A stretch of DNA of 62,033 nucleotides from Candidatus Methylomirabilota bacterium (GCA_016207095.1 JACQQF010000064.1:1-62033), one strand, 5' to 3'; shown: positions 16,831 through 27,611, counted from the stretch's first letter. Numbers and translations are program-made. The notes: generated by a model from the letters alone, not told the origin.

Positions 16831-18906
16831 ATGGAGACCGCCAAGATCCGGAACATCGGGATTGTGGCTCACGGAGGCGCGGGAAAGACCACGCTGGCTG
16901 AAGCCATCCTATTCGATGCCGGCGCCACCTCACGTCTTGGGAAGGTCGAGGACGGGACGACCGTCACCGACTTCGATGAGGACGAGATCAAACGGAGGAT
17001 GAGCATTAGTTCCGCCCTCGCCTTCTGTGAGTGGAAAGGACACAAGCTCAACCTGGTCGATACCCCAGGAGCTTCCATCTACCTCACTGACACCCGGAAC
17101 TGTCTGCGAGTCCTGGACTCGGCCCTCGTGGTGGTCAGTAGTGTGTCTGGTGTGAAGGTGCAGACGGAGAAGGTGTGGTCGTTCGCCGAGTCGGGCAACA
17201 AGACTCGTGTGATCTTCATCAACAAGATGGATCAAGAGCAGGCCGACTTCTTCCGGGTTCTTGAAGACGTGCGCAAGAATCTCTGCTCAATCGCGACGCC
17301 GGTCCAACTCCCGATCGGAGCCGAGGCATCCTTCAAGGGCGTCGTTGATCTCATCAGAATGAGGGCCCTGACCTACCAGGGTGGGGGTACGGGAAAGTTT
17401 TCCGAGGGAGAGATTCCCTCGGACCTGAAGCCGAAAGCCGAGGAACTGCGAGCTGCGCTGATGGAGGCCGTTGCAGAAAGCGACGACAAGCTGCTGGAGC
17501 GGTACCTGGAAGCGGGGACCCTCTCCGCCGATGAGCTGAAAGCCGGGTTGAAGCGGGGGCTCCTTGGGGGCAGGGTCGTCCCTGTCCTCTGCGGTTCGGC
17601 CCTGAAGAATATCGGCATACAGCCCCTGTTGGATCTCCTGACCGACGTCTGTCCATCTCCGGCAGATCGGCCCGCCGTTGAGGGACTCGATCCGAAGAAC
17701 GGGGAACGGCTTACCCGAGAAAGCAGCGAGGGTGCCCCCTTTTCAGCGTTGGTGTTTAAGACGATCACGGATCCTTACGCCGGCAAGATCACACTGTTCC
17801 GGGTTTACTCCGGACTGCTCTCATCCGACTCGACCGTGTACAACGTCAGCAAAGGGAGCAAGGAGCGTATCGGCCAGGTGGTTCTGCTGCGGGGCAAGAA
17901 TCAGGTTCAGGTACCGGCCCTCGGGCCTGGAGATCTTGGAGCCGTCGTGAAGCTGAAGGAGACAGGGACAGGCGATACCCTGTGCGACGAACGGAACCCG
18001 ATCCGCCTGCAACCCATGGAGATCCCAAGCCCCATCATCGAGTATGCCATCATGCCCAAGACAAAGGGGGACGAGGAGAAGATGAGCGTTGGGCTCCAGC
18101 GCCTCCGCGAGGAGGACCCGTCCCTTCAGGTTCGACGCGATCTGCAGACAAAGGAGATTATCCTTGCCGGGATGGGGAAGGCCCATTTAGAGATCGCGAT
18201 CGAGCGCCTCAAGCGGAAATTCGGGCTCGAGGTCCAGATGAAGACGCCGCGCGTCCCGTACAAGGAGACGATCCACGGGCGGGTCGAGGTCCAGGGGAGG
18301 CATAAGAAGCAGACGGGGGGCCGAGGGCAGTTCGGGGACTGCTGGATCAAGCTCGAGCCGCTTCCGAGGGGTGGGGGATATGAATTCGTGAATCAGATCG
18401 TCGGTGGCGCGATCCCCAGGCAGTACATCCCGGCTGTGGAGAAAGGGATCGTGGAGGCGATGGAGGAAGGTGTGCTGGCCGGGTATCCTGTGGTGGATGT
18501 CAGAGTCACTGTGTACGACGGGTCGTACCACACCGTGGACTCCTCGGAAATGGCCTTCAAGATCGCCGGGTCACTCGCCTTCAAGAAGGGCGTCCTGCAA
18601 GCGAATCCAGGCCTCTTGGAACCGATCATGACGGCGGAGGTGGCTGTCCCGGATGAGTCGATGGGCGACGTGATTGGGGACCTGAACAGCAAGCGCGGAC
18701 GCGTGTTGGGGGTCGAGACGAAGGGGAAGGGACAGGTCATCAAGACTCAGGTCCCCCTGGCGGAGATGCTGGAGTACGCCACCCAACTCAAGGCCATCAC
18801 CAGCGATCGAGGGGACTACACGATGGAGTTCTCTCACTATGATGAGCTTCCGCCGCATCTGAAAGAGCGAGTGATCGCCGAGTCGAAGCGAGAGAAGGAG
18901 GTGTAA
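16831..18906 (+). CDS. EF-G2-like translational GTPase
   Basis: A 691-residue five-domain GTPase of the elongation factor G superfamily, but of the EF-G2/FusA-like branch rather than canonical FusA. G1 reads HGGAGKTT (residues 14-21) instead of HIDAGKTT, switch II reads DTPGA (77-81) where EF-G has DTPGH, and NKMD lies at 131-134. Domains II-V follow, with a domain-IV-like GGRGQFGDCWI segment and the TVDSSEMAFKIAGSLAFKKG block. The histidine of switch II that activates water in EF-G is replaced by alanine. EF-G2 proteins have been tied to auxiliary translocation or recycling; the role here is unknown. It stands alone between two terminators, implying its own promoter. An in-frame GTG lies 9 nt upstream. 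Confidence 0.9.
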   Translation: METAKIRNIGIVAHGGAGKTTLAEAILFDAGATSRLGKVEDGTTVTDFDEDEIKRRMSISSALAFCEWKGHKLNLVDTPGASIYLTDTRNCLRVLDSALVVVSSVSGVKVQTEKVWSFAESGNKTRVIFINKMDQEQADFFRVLEDVRKNLCSIATPVQLPIGAEASFKGVVDLIRMRALTYQGGGTGKFSEGEIPSDLKPKAEELRAALMEAVAESDDKLLERYLEAGTLSADELKAGLKRGLLGGRVVPVLCGSALKNIGIQPLLDLLTDVCPSPADRPAVEGLDPKNGERLTRESSEGAPFSALVFKTITDPYAGKITLFRVYSGLLSSDSTVYNVSKGSKERIGQVVLLRGKNQVQVPALGPGDLGAVVKLKETGTGDTLCDERNPIRLQPMEIPSPIIEYAIMPKTKGDEEKMSVGLQRLREEDPSLQVRRDLQTKEIILAGMGKAHLEIAIERLKRKFGLEVQMKTPRVPYKETIHGRVEVQGRHKKQTGGRGQFGDCWIKLEPLPRGGGYEFVNQIVGGAIPRQYIPAVEKGIVEAMEEGVLAGYPVVDVRVTVYDGSYHTVDSSEMAFKIAGSLAFKKGVLQANPGLLEPIMTAEVAVPDESMGDVIGDLNSKRGRVLGVETKGKGQVIKTQVPLAEMLEYATQLKAITSDRGDYTMEFSHYDELPPHLKERVIAESKREKEV

Positions 18907-18976
18907 GCAACCCCCCATCCGCTCCTCCCCAATTTCCCTTGCATGGATACGGGGCGATGTGATAGACTTCCATGAG

Positions 18977-19007
18977 GAGTGGGCGTTGAGTGCCCACTCT
19001 TTGTTTT
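18977..19007 (+). terminator. Terminator-like hairpin between the EF-G2-like gene and rimP
   Basis: GAGTGGGC and GCCCACTC form a perfect 8-bp stem with a 7-nt loop, followed by TTTGTTTT. It lies 70 nt after the GTPase stop and about 18 nt before the rimP start. That closeness leaves open a role as an attenuator in the rimP-nusA-infB leader, which NusA itself could influence; simple termination of the upstream gene is the plainest reading. Confidence 0.75.
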
Positions 19008-19024
19008 ATGAGGGGTTATGGTCC

Positions 19025-19486
19025 ATGAGTGCGGCGATTGTCGAGCGAGTGAAGGAGATTGCACTCCCCCTCCTTCAGGAGTTGGGGTTCGAACTGGTGG
19101 AGGTCGAGTTTCGTCGGGAGGCAAGTGGGTGGATCCTTCGCCTCTATCTCGACAAGAGTGGCGGCTTGACTCTGGGTGATTGTCAGCGAGCGAGCGAAGA
19201 GCTGAGCGATCTCCTCGACGTGGAGGATCTTGTCGATCACCCCTATTCGCTTGAGATCTCTTCTCCGGGCCTGAACCGGCCCTTGAGCCAGGAGGCCGAC
19301 TTCCTCCGTTTCGCGGGCCAACGCGCGAGGCTGACCACCTCGCAGGCCATCGCGGGCCAACGGAGATTCCTAGGGACCCTGAAGGGTTTCGAGGCAGGGC
19401 GGATCATGTTGGAGCAAGAGGATGGCACGGTCGTCTTCATCCCTCATGTGCTGATCTCAAAGGCTCGGCTAGCTCCGGTGTTGTGA
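19025..19486 (+). CDS. rimP: Ribosome maturation factor RimP
   Basis: A 153-residue RimP for 30S maturation. The N-terminal domain (LLQELGFELVEVEFRREASG WILRLYLDK) and the SLEISSPGLNRPL motif before the SH3-like C-terminal domain (FLGTLKGFEAGRIML) identify it. The ATG at 19025 follows GAGGGG; the open frame upstream crosses the hairpin and is not coding. It heads the rimP-nusA-infB operon, with heptad array D between it and nusA. Confidence 0.95.
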   Translation: MSAAIVERVKEIALPLLQELGFELVEVEFRREASGWILRLYLDKSGGLTLGDCQRASEELSDLLDVEDLVDHPYSLEISSPGLNRPLSQEADFLRFAGQRARLTTSQAIAGQRRFLGTLKGFEAGRIMLEQEDGTVVFIPHVLISKARLAPVL

Positions 19487-19583
19487 GGCGTGGGGTAAAG
19501 GGTTTAAGGTAAAGGGTGGAGACTTGGCGGACGAGGGCTGCTGATCTTTTACGCTAACCCCTATACCCCATACCCCAGACCCC
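19487..19583 (+). repeat. Heptad inverted-repeat array D (GGGTAAA/CCATACC type), rimP-nusA gap
   Basis: The left arm at 19493-19520 reads GGGTAAA, GGGTTTA, AGGTAAA, GGGTGGA. The right arm at 19547-19581 reads TTTTACG, CTAACCC, CTATACC, CCATACC, CCAGACC, all in 7-nt phase. The arms are complementary in pattern (GGGTA/TACCC), with a roughly 26-nt non-periodic loop. The array spans the gap from the rimP stop to the GAGG of nusA. Confidence 0.86.
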
Positions 19584-19595
19584 GGTGTGAGGACG

Positions 19596-20897
19596 ATGGG
19601 CATCGATTTGCGACAGGTCATCGAACAGGTCGGGCGCGAAAAAGGGATCGATCGAAAGATCCTGATCGATGCCGTCGGCGCAGCGATTCTTTCTGCATCC
19701 CGAAAGACGCTGGGACCCATCCTGGAACTTCGTGTGGAGTTCGACCAGGAGTCCGGTGGTTTCAAGTTATATGCAGTGCGAAAGGTTGTCGAAAAGGTCC
19801 TGAACCCCAAGGTTGAGATCTCGGTCGAGGACGCTCAGCGAGTCAACCCTGAGGTCAAGGCCGGCGATGAGGTCAGATCAGAGGTAGAGGCAGGGGGGTT
19901 CGGTCGAATTGCGGCACAAACCGCCAAACAGGTCATCATTCAGCGGGTCAGGGAAGCGGAACGGGAGAGCGTCTTTCAGAGCTTCAAGGCACGGGAGGGT
20001 GAGCTGGTCAATGGTGTCGTTCAGCGGGTTATCAAGGGGAACGTGATTGTGAATCTCGGGAAGGCCGAGGCGATCCTGCCCCCACGGGAGCAACTTCCAC
20101 GTGAAGACCACCGGATCGGTGATCGGGTTCGAGCCTACGTTCTGGACGTGAAGAAGACGCCGAAGGGCCCCCAGATCGTCCTTTCGCGGACCCACCCCGG
20201 TCTATTGGCGAAGCTCTTTGAGATCGAAGTCCCGGAGATCTATGAAGGGATTGTCGAGATCAAAGCGGCCGCCAGAGATGCCGGCGAGCGGGCCAAGGTC
20301 GCTGTAGCCTCTCGGGATGGGAACGTGGATCCAGTGGGTGCCTGCGTCGGGTACCGGGGCAGCCGGGTCCAGGCAATTGTGCGGGAGCTGATGGGTGAAA
20401 AGATCGATGTGATCAGCTGGAAGGATGATCCGGCCGCCTTCGTCCGGAGCGCGCTTGCTCCGGCGGAGGTCGTGAGCGTCGAGAGCAATCCGGCGACGCA
20501 CACCCTGAAGGTGATGGTCGCCGACGACCAGCTCTCCCTGGCTATCGGAAAGCGGGGTCAGAACGCCCGTCTGGCAGCCAAGCTTGTGGGATGGAAGGTG
20601 GACATTAAGAGCCGGGGCGAGGTTCAGAAGGAGACGGAGGAACGGGCGAGGGCGGACGTGGAGGCCAAGGCGACCGAGGTCATCAGTCCTGCTGCTCAGG
20701 TGGATCGGCTCGCTGAGTTGCCGGGAGTGGGCGAAAAGCTGGCCAGCCGGTTGATCGATGCCGGTCTGGACAGTTATCAGAAGCTGGCCGAGGCGTCAGA
20801 GGAGGTCCTGGTCGGGGTGGAAGGGATCGGTCCCAAGACAGCCCAAAAGTTGATCGAGGCTGCAACGGCTGCTATGGCTATGGTAGGAAGGGGGTAG
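19596..20897 (+). CDS. nusA: Transcription termination/antitermination factor NusA
   Basis: A 433-residue NusA: the RNAP-binding N-terminal domain (GIDLRQVIEQVGREKGIDR), an S1 domain (GELVNGVVQRVIKGNVIVNL), then KH1 and KH2 (DPVGACVGYRGSRVQAIVRE and LSLAIGKRGQNARLAAKL). Beyond the core it carries a helix-hairpin-helix repeat (LPGVGEKLASRLIDAGLDS; VEGIGPKTAQKLIEAA) rather than E. coli-type acidic repeats. It regulates pausing, termination and rRNA antitermination. A GTG lies three codons upstream of the chosen ATG. Confidence 0.96.
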   Translation: MGIDLRQVIEQVGREKGIDRKILIDAVGAAILSASRKTLGPILELRVEFDQESGGFKLYAVRKVVEKVLNPKVEISVEDAQRVNPEVKAGDEVRSEVEAGGFGRIAAQTAKQVIIQRVREAERESVFQSFKAREGELVNGVVQRVIKGNVIVNLGKAEAILPPREQLPREDHRIGDRVRAYVLDVKKTPKGPQIVLSRTHPGLLAKLFEIEVPEIYEGIVEIKAAARDAGERAKVAVASRDGNVDPVGACVGYRGSRVQAIVRELMGEKIDVISWKDDPAAFVRSALAPAEVVSVESNPATHTLKVMVADDQLSLAIGKRGQNARLAAKLVGWKVDIKSRGEVQKETEERARADVEAKATEVISPAAQVDRLAELPGVGEKLASRLIDAGLDSYQKLAEASEEVLVGVEGIGPKTAQKLIEAATAAMAMVGRG

Positions 20898-21542
20898 GTG
20901 GTCTCTGCGTCTCTTCGCTTATGTATCGGGTGCCGCACGGTCCGGCCTAAGGCCGAGCTGGTCCGCGTTCATGCCGCACCGGGGGGTGTAGCCGCGGTCG
21001 ATCTTGGCGGTGGATCTGGTCGTGGCGCGTATGTCTGTTCGCGGCGATCGTGCCTGGAGCAGGCGGTGAGGCGGGACGAATTTTCCCGTCGCCTGAAGGT
21101 GGACTTCGCTCCAATTGGGGTGACGGCCCTTCAAGAGTTGATCCAGAAACGGGTCTACCGGAAGGTGGTCTCGCTCCTCGGGCTTGCCCGACGGGCCAGG
21201 AAGGTGGTGTCGGGATCAGAGGCTGTGGAATCGGCTGTGAAGAGGCGGAGCGCGCGATTGATCCTGACCGCAGCAGACGCATCAGCGAGATCGGTCGCAA
21301 CGATCCGCGCCTTAGCGGCCAGGGCAGGCGTCGCTTGCCATACCTGCCTGGCTATGGACGAGTTGGGGGCCGCTGTCGGGGGGGGGTCTCGATCGTCTGT
21401 CGCCGTGACAGATCCTCACATTGCAGGGGCGGTGTTGTCGGTTCTGGCGATAGTCCAAGCGGAGACAGAAGCGGGAGGAGACACCCAGCTTGAGGCCATC
21501 GACCCATCGGGCCGGGCCGACTCTCGGACGGTTTGGAGGTGA
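20898..21542 (+). CDS. YlxR-YlxQ fusion protein (DUF448 plus L7Ae-like)
   Basis: A 214-residue protein joining two proteins that are usually separate genes. Residues ~7-75 are YlxR/DUF448 with LCIGCRTVRPKAELVRV and GRGAYVCSRRSCLEQA. Residues ~85-185 are an L7Ae/L30e-type fold like YlxQ (VVSLLGLARRARKVVSGSEA, then RLILTAADASARSV). Both domains are RNA-binding candidates always found between nusA and infB. GTG directly abuts the nusA stop and follows AGGAAGGGGG. A C-terminal tail of about 25 residues has no recognisable domain. Confidence 0.88.
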   Translation: MVSASLRLCIGCRTVRPKAELVRVHAAPGGVAAVDLGGGSGRGAYVCSRRSCLEQAVRRDEFSRRLKVDFAPIGVTALQELIQKRVYRKVVSLLGLARRARKVVSGSEAVESAVKRRSARLILTAADASARSVATIRALAARAGVACHTCLAMDELGAAVGGGSRSSVAVTDPHIAGAVLSVLAIVQAETEAGGDTQLEAIDPSGRADSRTVWR

Positions 21543-21548
21543 TCCTGC

Positions 21549-23966
<2,418 letters not shown>

Positions 23967-23970
23967 CGAC

Positions 23971-24054
23971 GTGCGAGGTGCGAGGTGCGAGAAGAGACGT
24001 GCGAGGTGCGACGTGCACGGTACCTCGGACTTCGCACCCCGGACTCCGCACCGT
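23971..24054 (+). repeat. Heptad inverted-repeat array E (GTGCGAG type), infB-ylxP gap
   Basis: The clearest array: twelve consecutive 7-mers with no break in phase. The first seven are GTGCGAG (three times), AAGAGAC, GTGCGAG, GTGCGAC, GTGCACG; the last five are GTACCTC, GGACTTC, GCACCCC, GGACTCC, GCACCGT, which are complementary in pattern to the first. It begins 4 nt after the infB stop and ends 8 nt before the ylxP ATG, which has no Shine-Dalgarno. Confidence 0.9.
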
Positions 24055-24062
24055 TCTAACCC

Positions 24063-24350
24063 ATGACCGTTGGAACCTGCCGCGTCGAACTGCGTATCCC
24101 AGGCAACCACTCTCTCAAGGGCAAACGGCGAGTCGTCAAGAGCATCAAGGATCGCATCCACGGACGCTTCAACGTCTCGATCGCGGAGGTGGATCGTCTT
24201 GATGACTGGCAACGCGCCACGCTGGGGATCGCCTGCGTCAGCAACGACCCTCGGTTCGTGGATGAGATCCTGAGCAAGGTGGTCAACCTCATCGAGGGTG
24301 ACGCCGACGCCCTCATTCTCGATTACGAGATCGACCTGATGACACACTGA
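24063..24350 (+). CDS. ylxP: DUF503 protein YlxP
   Basis: A 95-residue DUF503 protein with VGTCRVELRIPGNHSLKGKR at the start and VSIAEVDRLDDWQRATLGIA in the middle. The family has a ferredoxin-like fold and is almost always located between infB and rbfA, as here; in Bacillus it affects ribosome assembly. There is no visible ribosome-binding site before the ATG; the heptad array ends 8 nt upstream. Confidence 0.93.
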   Translation: MTVGTCRVELRIPGNHSLKGKRRVVKSIKDRIHGRFNVSIAEVDRLDDWQRATLGIACVSNDPRFVDEILSKVVNLIEGDADALILDYEIDLMTH

Positions 24351-24395
24351 GGCCTCGAGCGTGTCTGCCCTGAAAGATAATCGGATCACGAGCTG

Positions 24396-24758
24396 ATGCA
24401 AGGGAAGCGAGCCGATCGTATCGGCGCCCTCATACAGGAGGAGATCAGCCGCCTGATCTTACATTCGGTCAAGGATCCACGGGTCGGTTTCGTGACGGTC
24501 ACTCGCGTGAAGGTCAGCGATGACCTACGCCAGGCGAAGATCTATATCTCCCCAGCCCAGGCCGGGGCTGCGGAGGGCCGGGAAGCGCTGATGGGGCTGA
24601 AGAGCGCGGCCGGCTTCCTTCGTGGCGAGTTGGGGCGCCGGCTTTCCCTGCGATATGCGCCTACCTTGATGTTCCTCTTGGATGATTCGCTTGAGGAGGG
24701 ATTGCATCTGGCCGCGCTGTTTCGGAAGCTCGAGACCGACAAGACGACGGAGCAGTGA
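24396..24758 (+). CDS. rbfA: 30S ribosome-binding factor RbfA
   Basis: A 120-residue KH-fold RbfA: RADRIGALIQEEISRLILHS, VKDPRVGFVTVTRVKVSDDL and RLSLRYAPTLMFLLDDSLEE are characteristic. It assists late 16S rRNA maturation and cold adaptation. Its end lies within a few nt of the following PHP gene, so the two are probably co-translated. Confidence 0.96.
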   Translation: MQGKRADRIGALIQEEISRLILHSVKDPRVGFVTVTRVKVSDDLRQAKIYISPAQAGAAEGREALMGLKSAAGFLRGELGRRLSLRYAPTLMFLLDDSLEEGLHLAALFRKLETDKTTEQ

Positions 24759-24760
24759 CG

Positions 24761-25633
24761 ATGGTAAGCCGGGTGGACTTGCACCTTCACACGACGGTTT
24801 CCGATGGCGCACTCCGGCCGGAAGAGCTGGTAAGGGCTGCCTCAATCGCCGGGATACAGGTGATGGCCGTTACCGACCATGACAGCGTCGATGGCATCTG
24901 CGACGCGGAGCGTGCCGCCTCAGATCTTCCGATCCAGGTGATCCCGGGAATCGAGGTGAGCGCCAGCCTGGACGACAACGATGTCCATGTCCTCGGATAT
25001 TTCCTTGATCCGGGCGATCGCGTGCTGCGCGAGGCCCTGTCGCGACTCCAGGAGGGCCGGGTGGCGCAGGCCAGATCGATGGTGGAGAGGCTGGCAGAAC
25101 TCGGCTGTCCCCTCGATTGGGACCGCGTGATGGCGATTGCACAGGGCGGTTCGATCGGACGGCCCCATATCGCCAGGGCCCTCATTGAACGGGGCTACGT
25201 GGGGTCGGTGGACGAGGCATTCTCGCGCTTTCTCAGGCGGGGAGGGCCTGGCCATGTTGAGGGGCAAAAACTCCATCCTCAGGAGGCAGTCAGCCTGATT
25301 AAAGAAGCGGGCGGTGTTCCCTCCCTCGCGCATCCGATCATCGTGGGAGCGAGCGACTACAGCCTCGACCTTGACCGACTCCTCCCGGTTATGGTTGAGG
25401 CGGGCCTCGAGGGGATCGAGGCGTATTATAAAGGGTACACCCCTGAGGTCACCGCATTCCTTTTTGGCCTGGCGTCGCGATATCGCCTGGTGCCCACGGG
25501 CGGGAGCGATTTTCATGGAGGTGGGGTCGTCGCCGATGCCGAGCTGGGGGCGGTAGAGGTGCCGTGGGAAACGGTGGAACGGCTGCGTGGCCGCCAGCGG
25601 CGACCGGGCTATGCACCCGATGGGAGGCGGTAA
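24761..25633 (+). CDS. PHP-domain phosphoesterase (TrpH/YciV-like)
   Basis: A 290-residue PHP metallophosphoesterase. The trinuclear metal site is recognisable: VDLHLHTTVSDG (residues ~5-16), TDHDS (~41-45), GIEVSA (~65-70) and a late GGSDFHGG (~247-254). Relatives include YciV/RNase AM and 3',5'-nucleoside bisphosphate phosphatases that turn pAp into AMP. It takes the position between rbfA and truB where the DHH enzyme NrnA, also a pAp phosphatase/nanoRNase, is commonly encoded. GGAG 8 nt before the ATG supports this start; a GTG overlapping the rbfA stop is possible. Confidence 0.9.
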   Translation: MVSRVDLHLHTTVSDGALRPEELVRAASIAGIQVMAVTDHDSVDGICDAERAASDLPIQVIPGIEVSASLDDNDVHVLGYFLDPGDRVLREALSRLQEGRVAQARSMVERLAELGCPLDWDRVMAIAQGGSIGRPHIARALIERGYVGSVDEAFSRFLRRGGPGHVEGQKLHPQEAVSLIKEAGGVPSLAHPIIVGASDYSLDLDRLLPVMVEAGLEGIEAYYKGYTPEVTAFLFGLASRYRLVPTGGSDFHGGGVVADAELGAVEVPWETVERLRGRQRRPGYAPDGRR

Positions 25634-25647
25634 ATCCGGCGAATCCG

Positions 25648-26589
25648 ATGGACCTGACTGGGGTCTTGAACATCAACAAGCCTGAGGGGGTGACCTCCCA
25701 CGACGTGGTCGATGTGGTTCGGCGGTTCCTCAAGATCCGCCGCATTGGCCACACCGGCACCCTCGACCCAAGAGCCACCGGGGTACTCCCGCTTTGTGTG
25801 GGGCGTGCCACCCGGATCGCTCAGTTCCTCACCCAGGCCGACAAAGAGTACCTGATCAGTATGCGGCTGGGTATCACCACGGACACCTTGGACGCCGACG
25901 GCAAGGTCCAATCCCGGACCGACGACATCGCCGTGGACGTCGTCACGCTCCAGGAGGTCCTGAAGAGCTTCGTGGGGGAAATCCAGCAGATCCCGCCGCT
26001 CTTCTCGGCTAAGAAGCATCGTGGAGAGCGTCTCTATCGCCTGGCCCGGCGCGGCGAATCGGTCGAGCGGGAACCGATCAGGGTGAAGATCTACGAGCTC
26101 AATTTCCTTTCGCTTGATCTGCCATTCGTCCGGTTCCGGGTCAGTTGTTCCAAGGGGACGTACGCCCGCACGCTGTGCGATGACATCGGTCGGGCGATCG
26201 GGTGCGGCGCGCACCTCCATGCGCTCACCCGAATCCGGTCAGGCCGCTTCCTGATCGAGGACGCGCTCACACTCGAACAACTGGGGCGGATCGTTGAGGA
26301 AGGGCGCATCGGGGAGGTGATGATCCCGGTGGGAGAGGCCTTGGCTCACCTGCCTGCCGTCCGGGTCCACCCCGAGTCCACTCGAGCGGTCGCCCAGGGG
26401 GGCGGGATGGTGGCCGCAGCCCTGCTGAGCTTTCCCCCGGAGGTGAAGAAGGGGGACCTGGTTCGGGTGCTGGGGTACAGGCGCCAGCTCCTGTCCCTCG
26501 CCGAGGCGACCGTCGCCGGTCGGGAGTTCGCGGCGGCCGATTCGCGCCGGGTCGTTCTGAAACCGGTGCGGGTCCTTGCCGGACAATGA
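25648..26589 (+). CDS. truB: tRNA pseudouridine-55 synthase TruB
   Basis: A 313-residue TruB that makes the T-loop pseudouridine. The catalytic aspartate is Asp40 in GHTGTLDPRATGVLPLC. Other marks are LNINKPEGVTSHDVV at the start, SAKKHRGERLYRLARRGESV in the middle, and a C-terminal PUA-like domain. The ATG at 25648 gives the family start; the frame is open upstream through the end of the PHP gene. It overlaps ribF by 4 nt. Confidence 0.96.
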   Translation: MDLTGVLNINKPEGVTSHDVVDVVRRFLKIRRIGHTGTLDPRATGVLPLCVGRATRIAQFLTQADKEYLISMRLGITTDTLDADGKVQSRTDDIAVDVVTLQEVLKSFVGEIQQIPPLFSAKKHRGERLYRLARRGESVEREPIRVKIYELNFLSLDLPFVRFRVSCSKGTYARTLCDDIGRAIGCGAHLHALTRIRSGRFLIEDALTLEQLGRIVEEGRIGEVMIPVGEALAHLPAVRVHPESTRAVAQGGGMVAAALLSFPPEVKKGDLVRVLGYRRQLLSLAEATVAGREFAAADSRRVVLKPVRVLAGQ

Positions 26590-27548
26590 TCTTTGTCGAG
26601 CGGATCGAGGATCTGAAGGGCGACTATCCCTCTGTGGTGGTGGCGCTCGGGACCTTCGATGGCGTCCATCTCGGACACCGGGAGATCCTCCGCCGGATCG
26701 TGCGGCAGGCTCGCCAGGAGCAGGGGACCGCGGCCGTCTTCACCTTTGTGCGGCATCCCCTGGAGGTGGTGAATCCTGCAAAGGCTCCGCCCCTCATTAC
26801 GCCCCTGCCGATCAAGCGGGATATCGTTCAGGCTCTCGGGATCGATCTTCTGGTGGCGGTCACCTTCACCCCCTTTCTGGCTGCGACCCCGCCCCGTGAC
26901 TTTGTGAAGACCTACCTCGTCGATCGACTCCGGGCACGGTGTGTGTGTGTCGGATATGACTTCGCGTTCGGGAGGGCCCGGACCGGCTCCCCCGAAACCC
27001 TCCGAGCGCTTGGGGAAGAGCACCACTTCAGTCTCGAGGTGGTCCCCCCGATGGCCCTTGACGGTCAGGTGGTCAGTTCCACCCTGATCCGCGGGTTGCT
27101 TGCCGCAGGGCAGCTGCAGGAGGCTGCTCGATATCTGGGACGGCCCTATGCCATTCGGGGAGTGGTCGAACCGGGAGCCGGGCGAGGAAAGGGGCTCGGT
27201 TACCCCACGGCCAACCTGCCAGCCACTTCCGATCTGCTGATTCCGGACGGCGTGTACGCCGGCCATGCATGGTTTCGTGATGAGCTGCGGCGGGCCCTGG
27301 TCAACGTCGGAACCGCTCCAACCTTCGGCGGAGGGGTCCGCAGGGTGGAGGCTCACTTGGTGGAGTCTGGTGAAGACCTGTACGGGGAGACGGTCACACT
27401 CTTCTTCCTCGGGCGGCTGCGAGATGAACGACGATTCGAGAGCGCGAACCTGCTCCAGCGGCAGATCGAGCACGACAGGAGGAGGGCCGATACCGTCTTT
27501 GCCGCCTTTCCCCGGTTTTCCGCCAAAGAATGGGCTTTACTCCCCTAG
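26586..27548 (+). CDS. ribF: Bifunctional riboflavin kinase / FAD synthetase
   Basis: A 320-residue RibF converting riboflavin to FMN and then FAD. The N-terminal nucleotidyltransferase domain has ALGTFDGVHLGHREILRRI (HxGH-type motif) and FVGYDF-like VCVGYDFAFGRARTGSPETL. The C-terminal flavokinase domain has GRGKGLGYPTANLP and YAGHAWF. It is coupled to truB through ATGA overlap, an arrangement common to many bacteria. Confidence 0.97.
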   Translation: MIFVERIEDLKGDYPSVVVALGTFDGVHLGHREILRRIVRQARQEQGTAAVFTFVRHPLEVVNPAKAPPLITPLPIKRDIVQALGIDLLVAVTFTPFLAATPPRDFVKTYLVDRLRARCVCVGYDFAFGRARTGSPETLRALGEEHHFSLEVVPPMALDGQVVSSTLIRGLLAAGQLQEAARYLGRPYAIRGVVEPGAGRGKGLGYPTANLPATSDLLIPDGVYAGHAWFRDELRRALVNVGTAPTFGGGVRRVEAHLVESGEDLYGETVTLFFLGRLRDERRFESANLLQRQIEHDRRRADTVFAAFPRFSAKEWALLP

Positions 27549-27611
27549 AGCCCTATGATATCGTTACGGTGATTGTGGTATCTGCTTGAGAAGAAAGGAG
27601 GATATGGCTTC

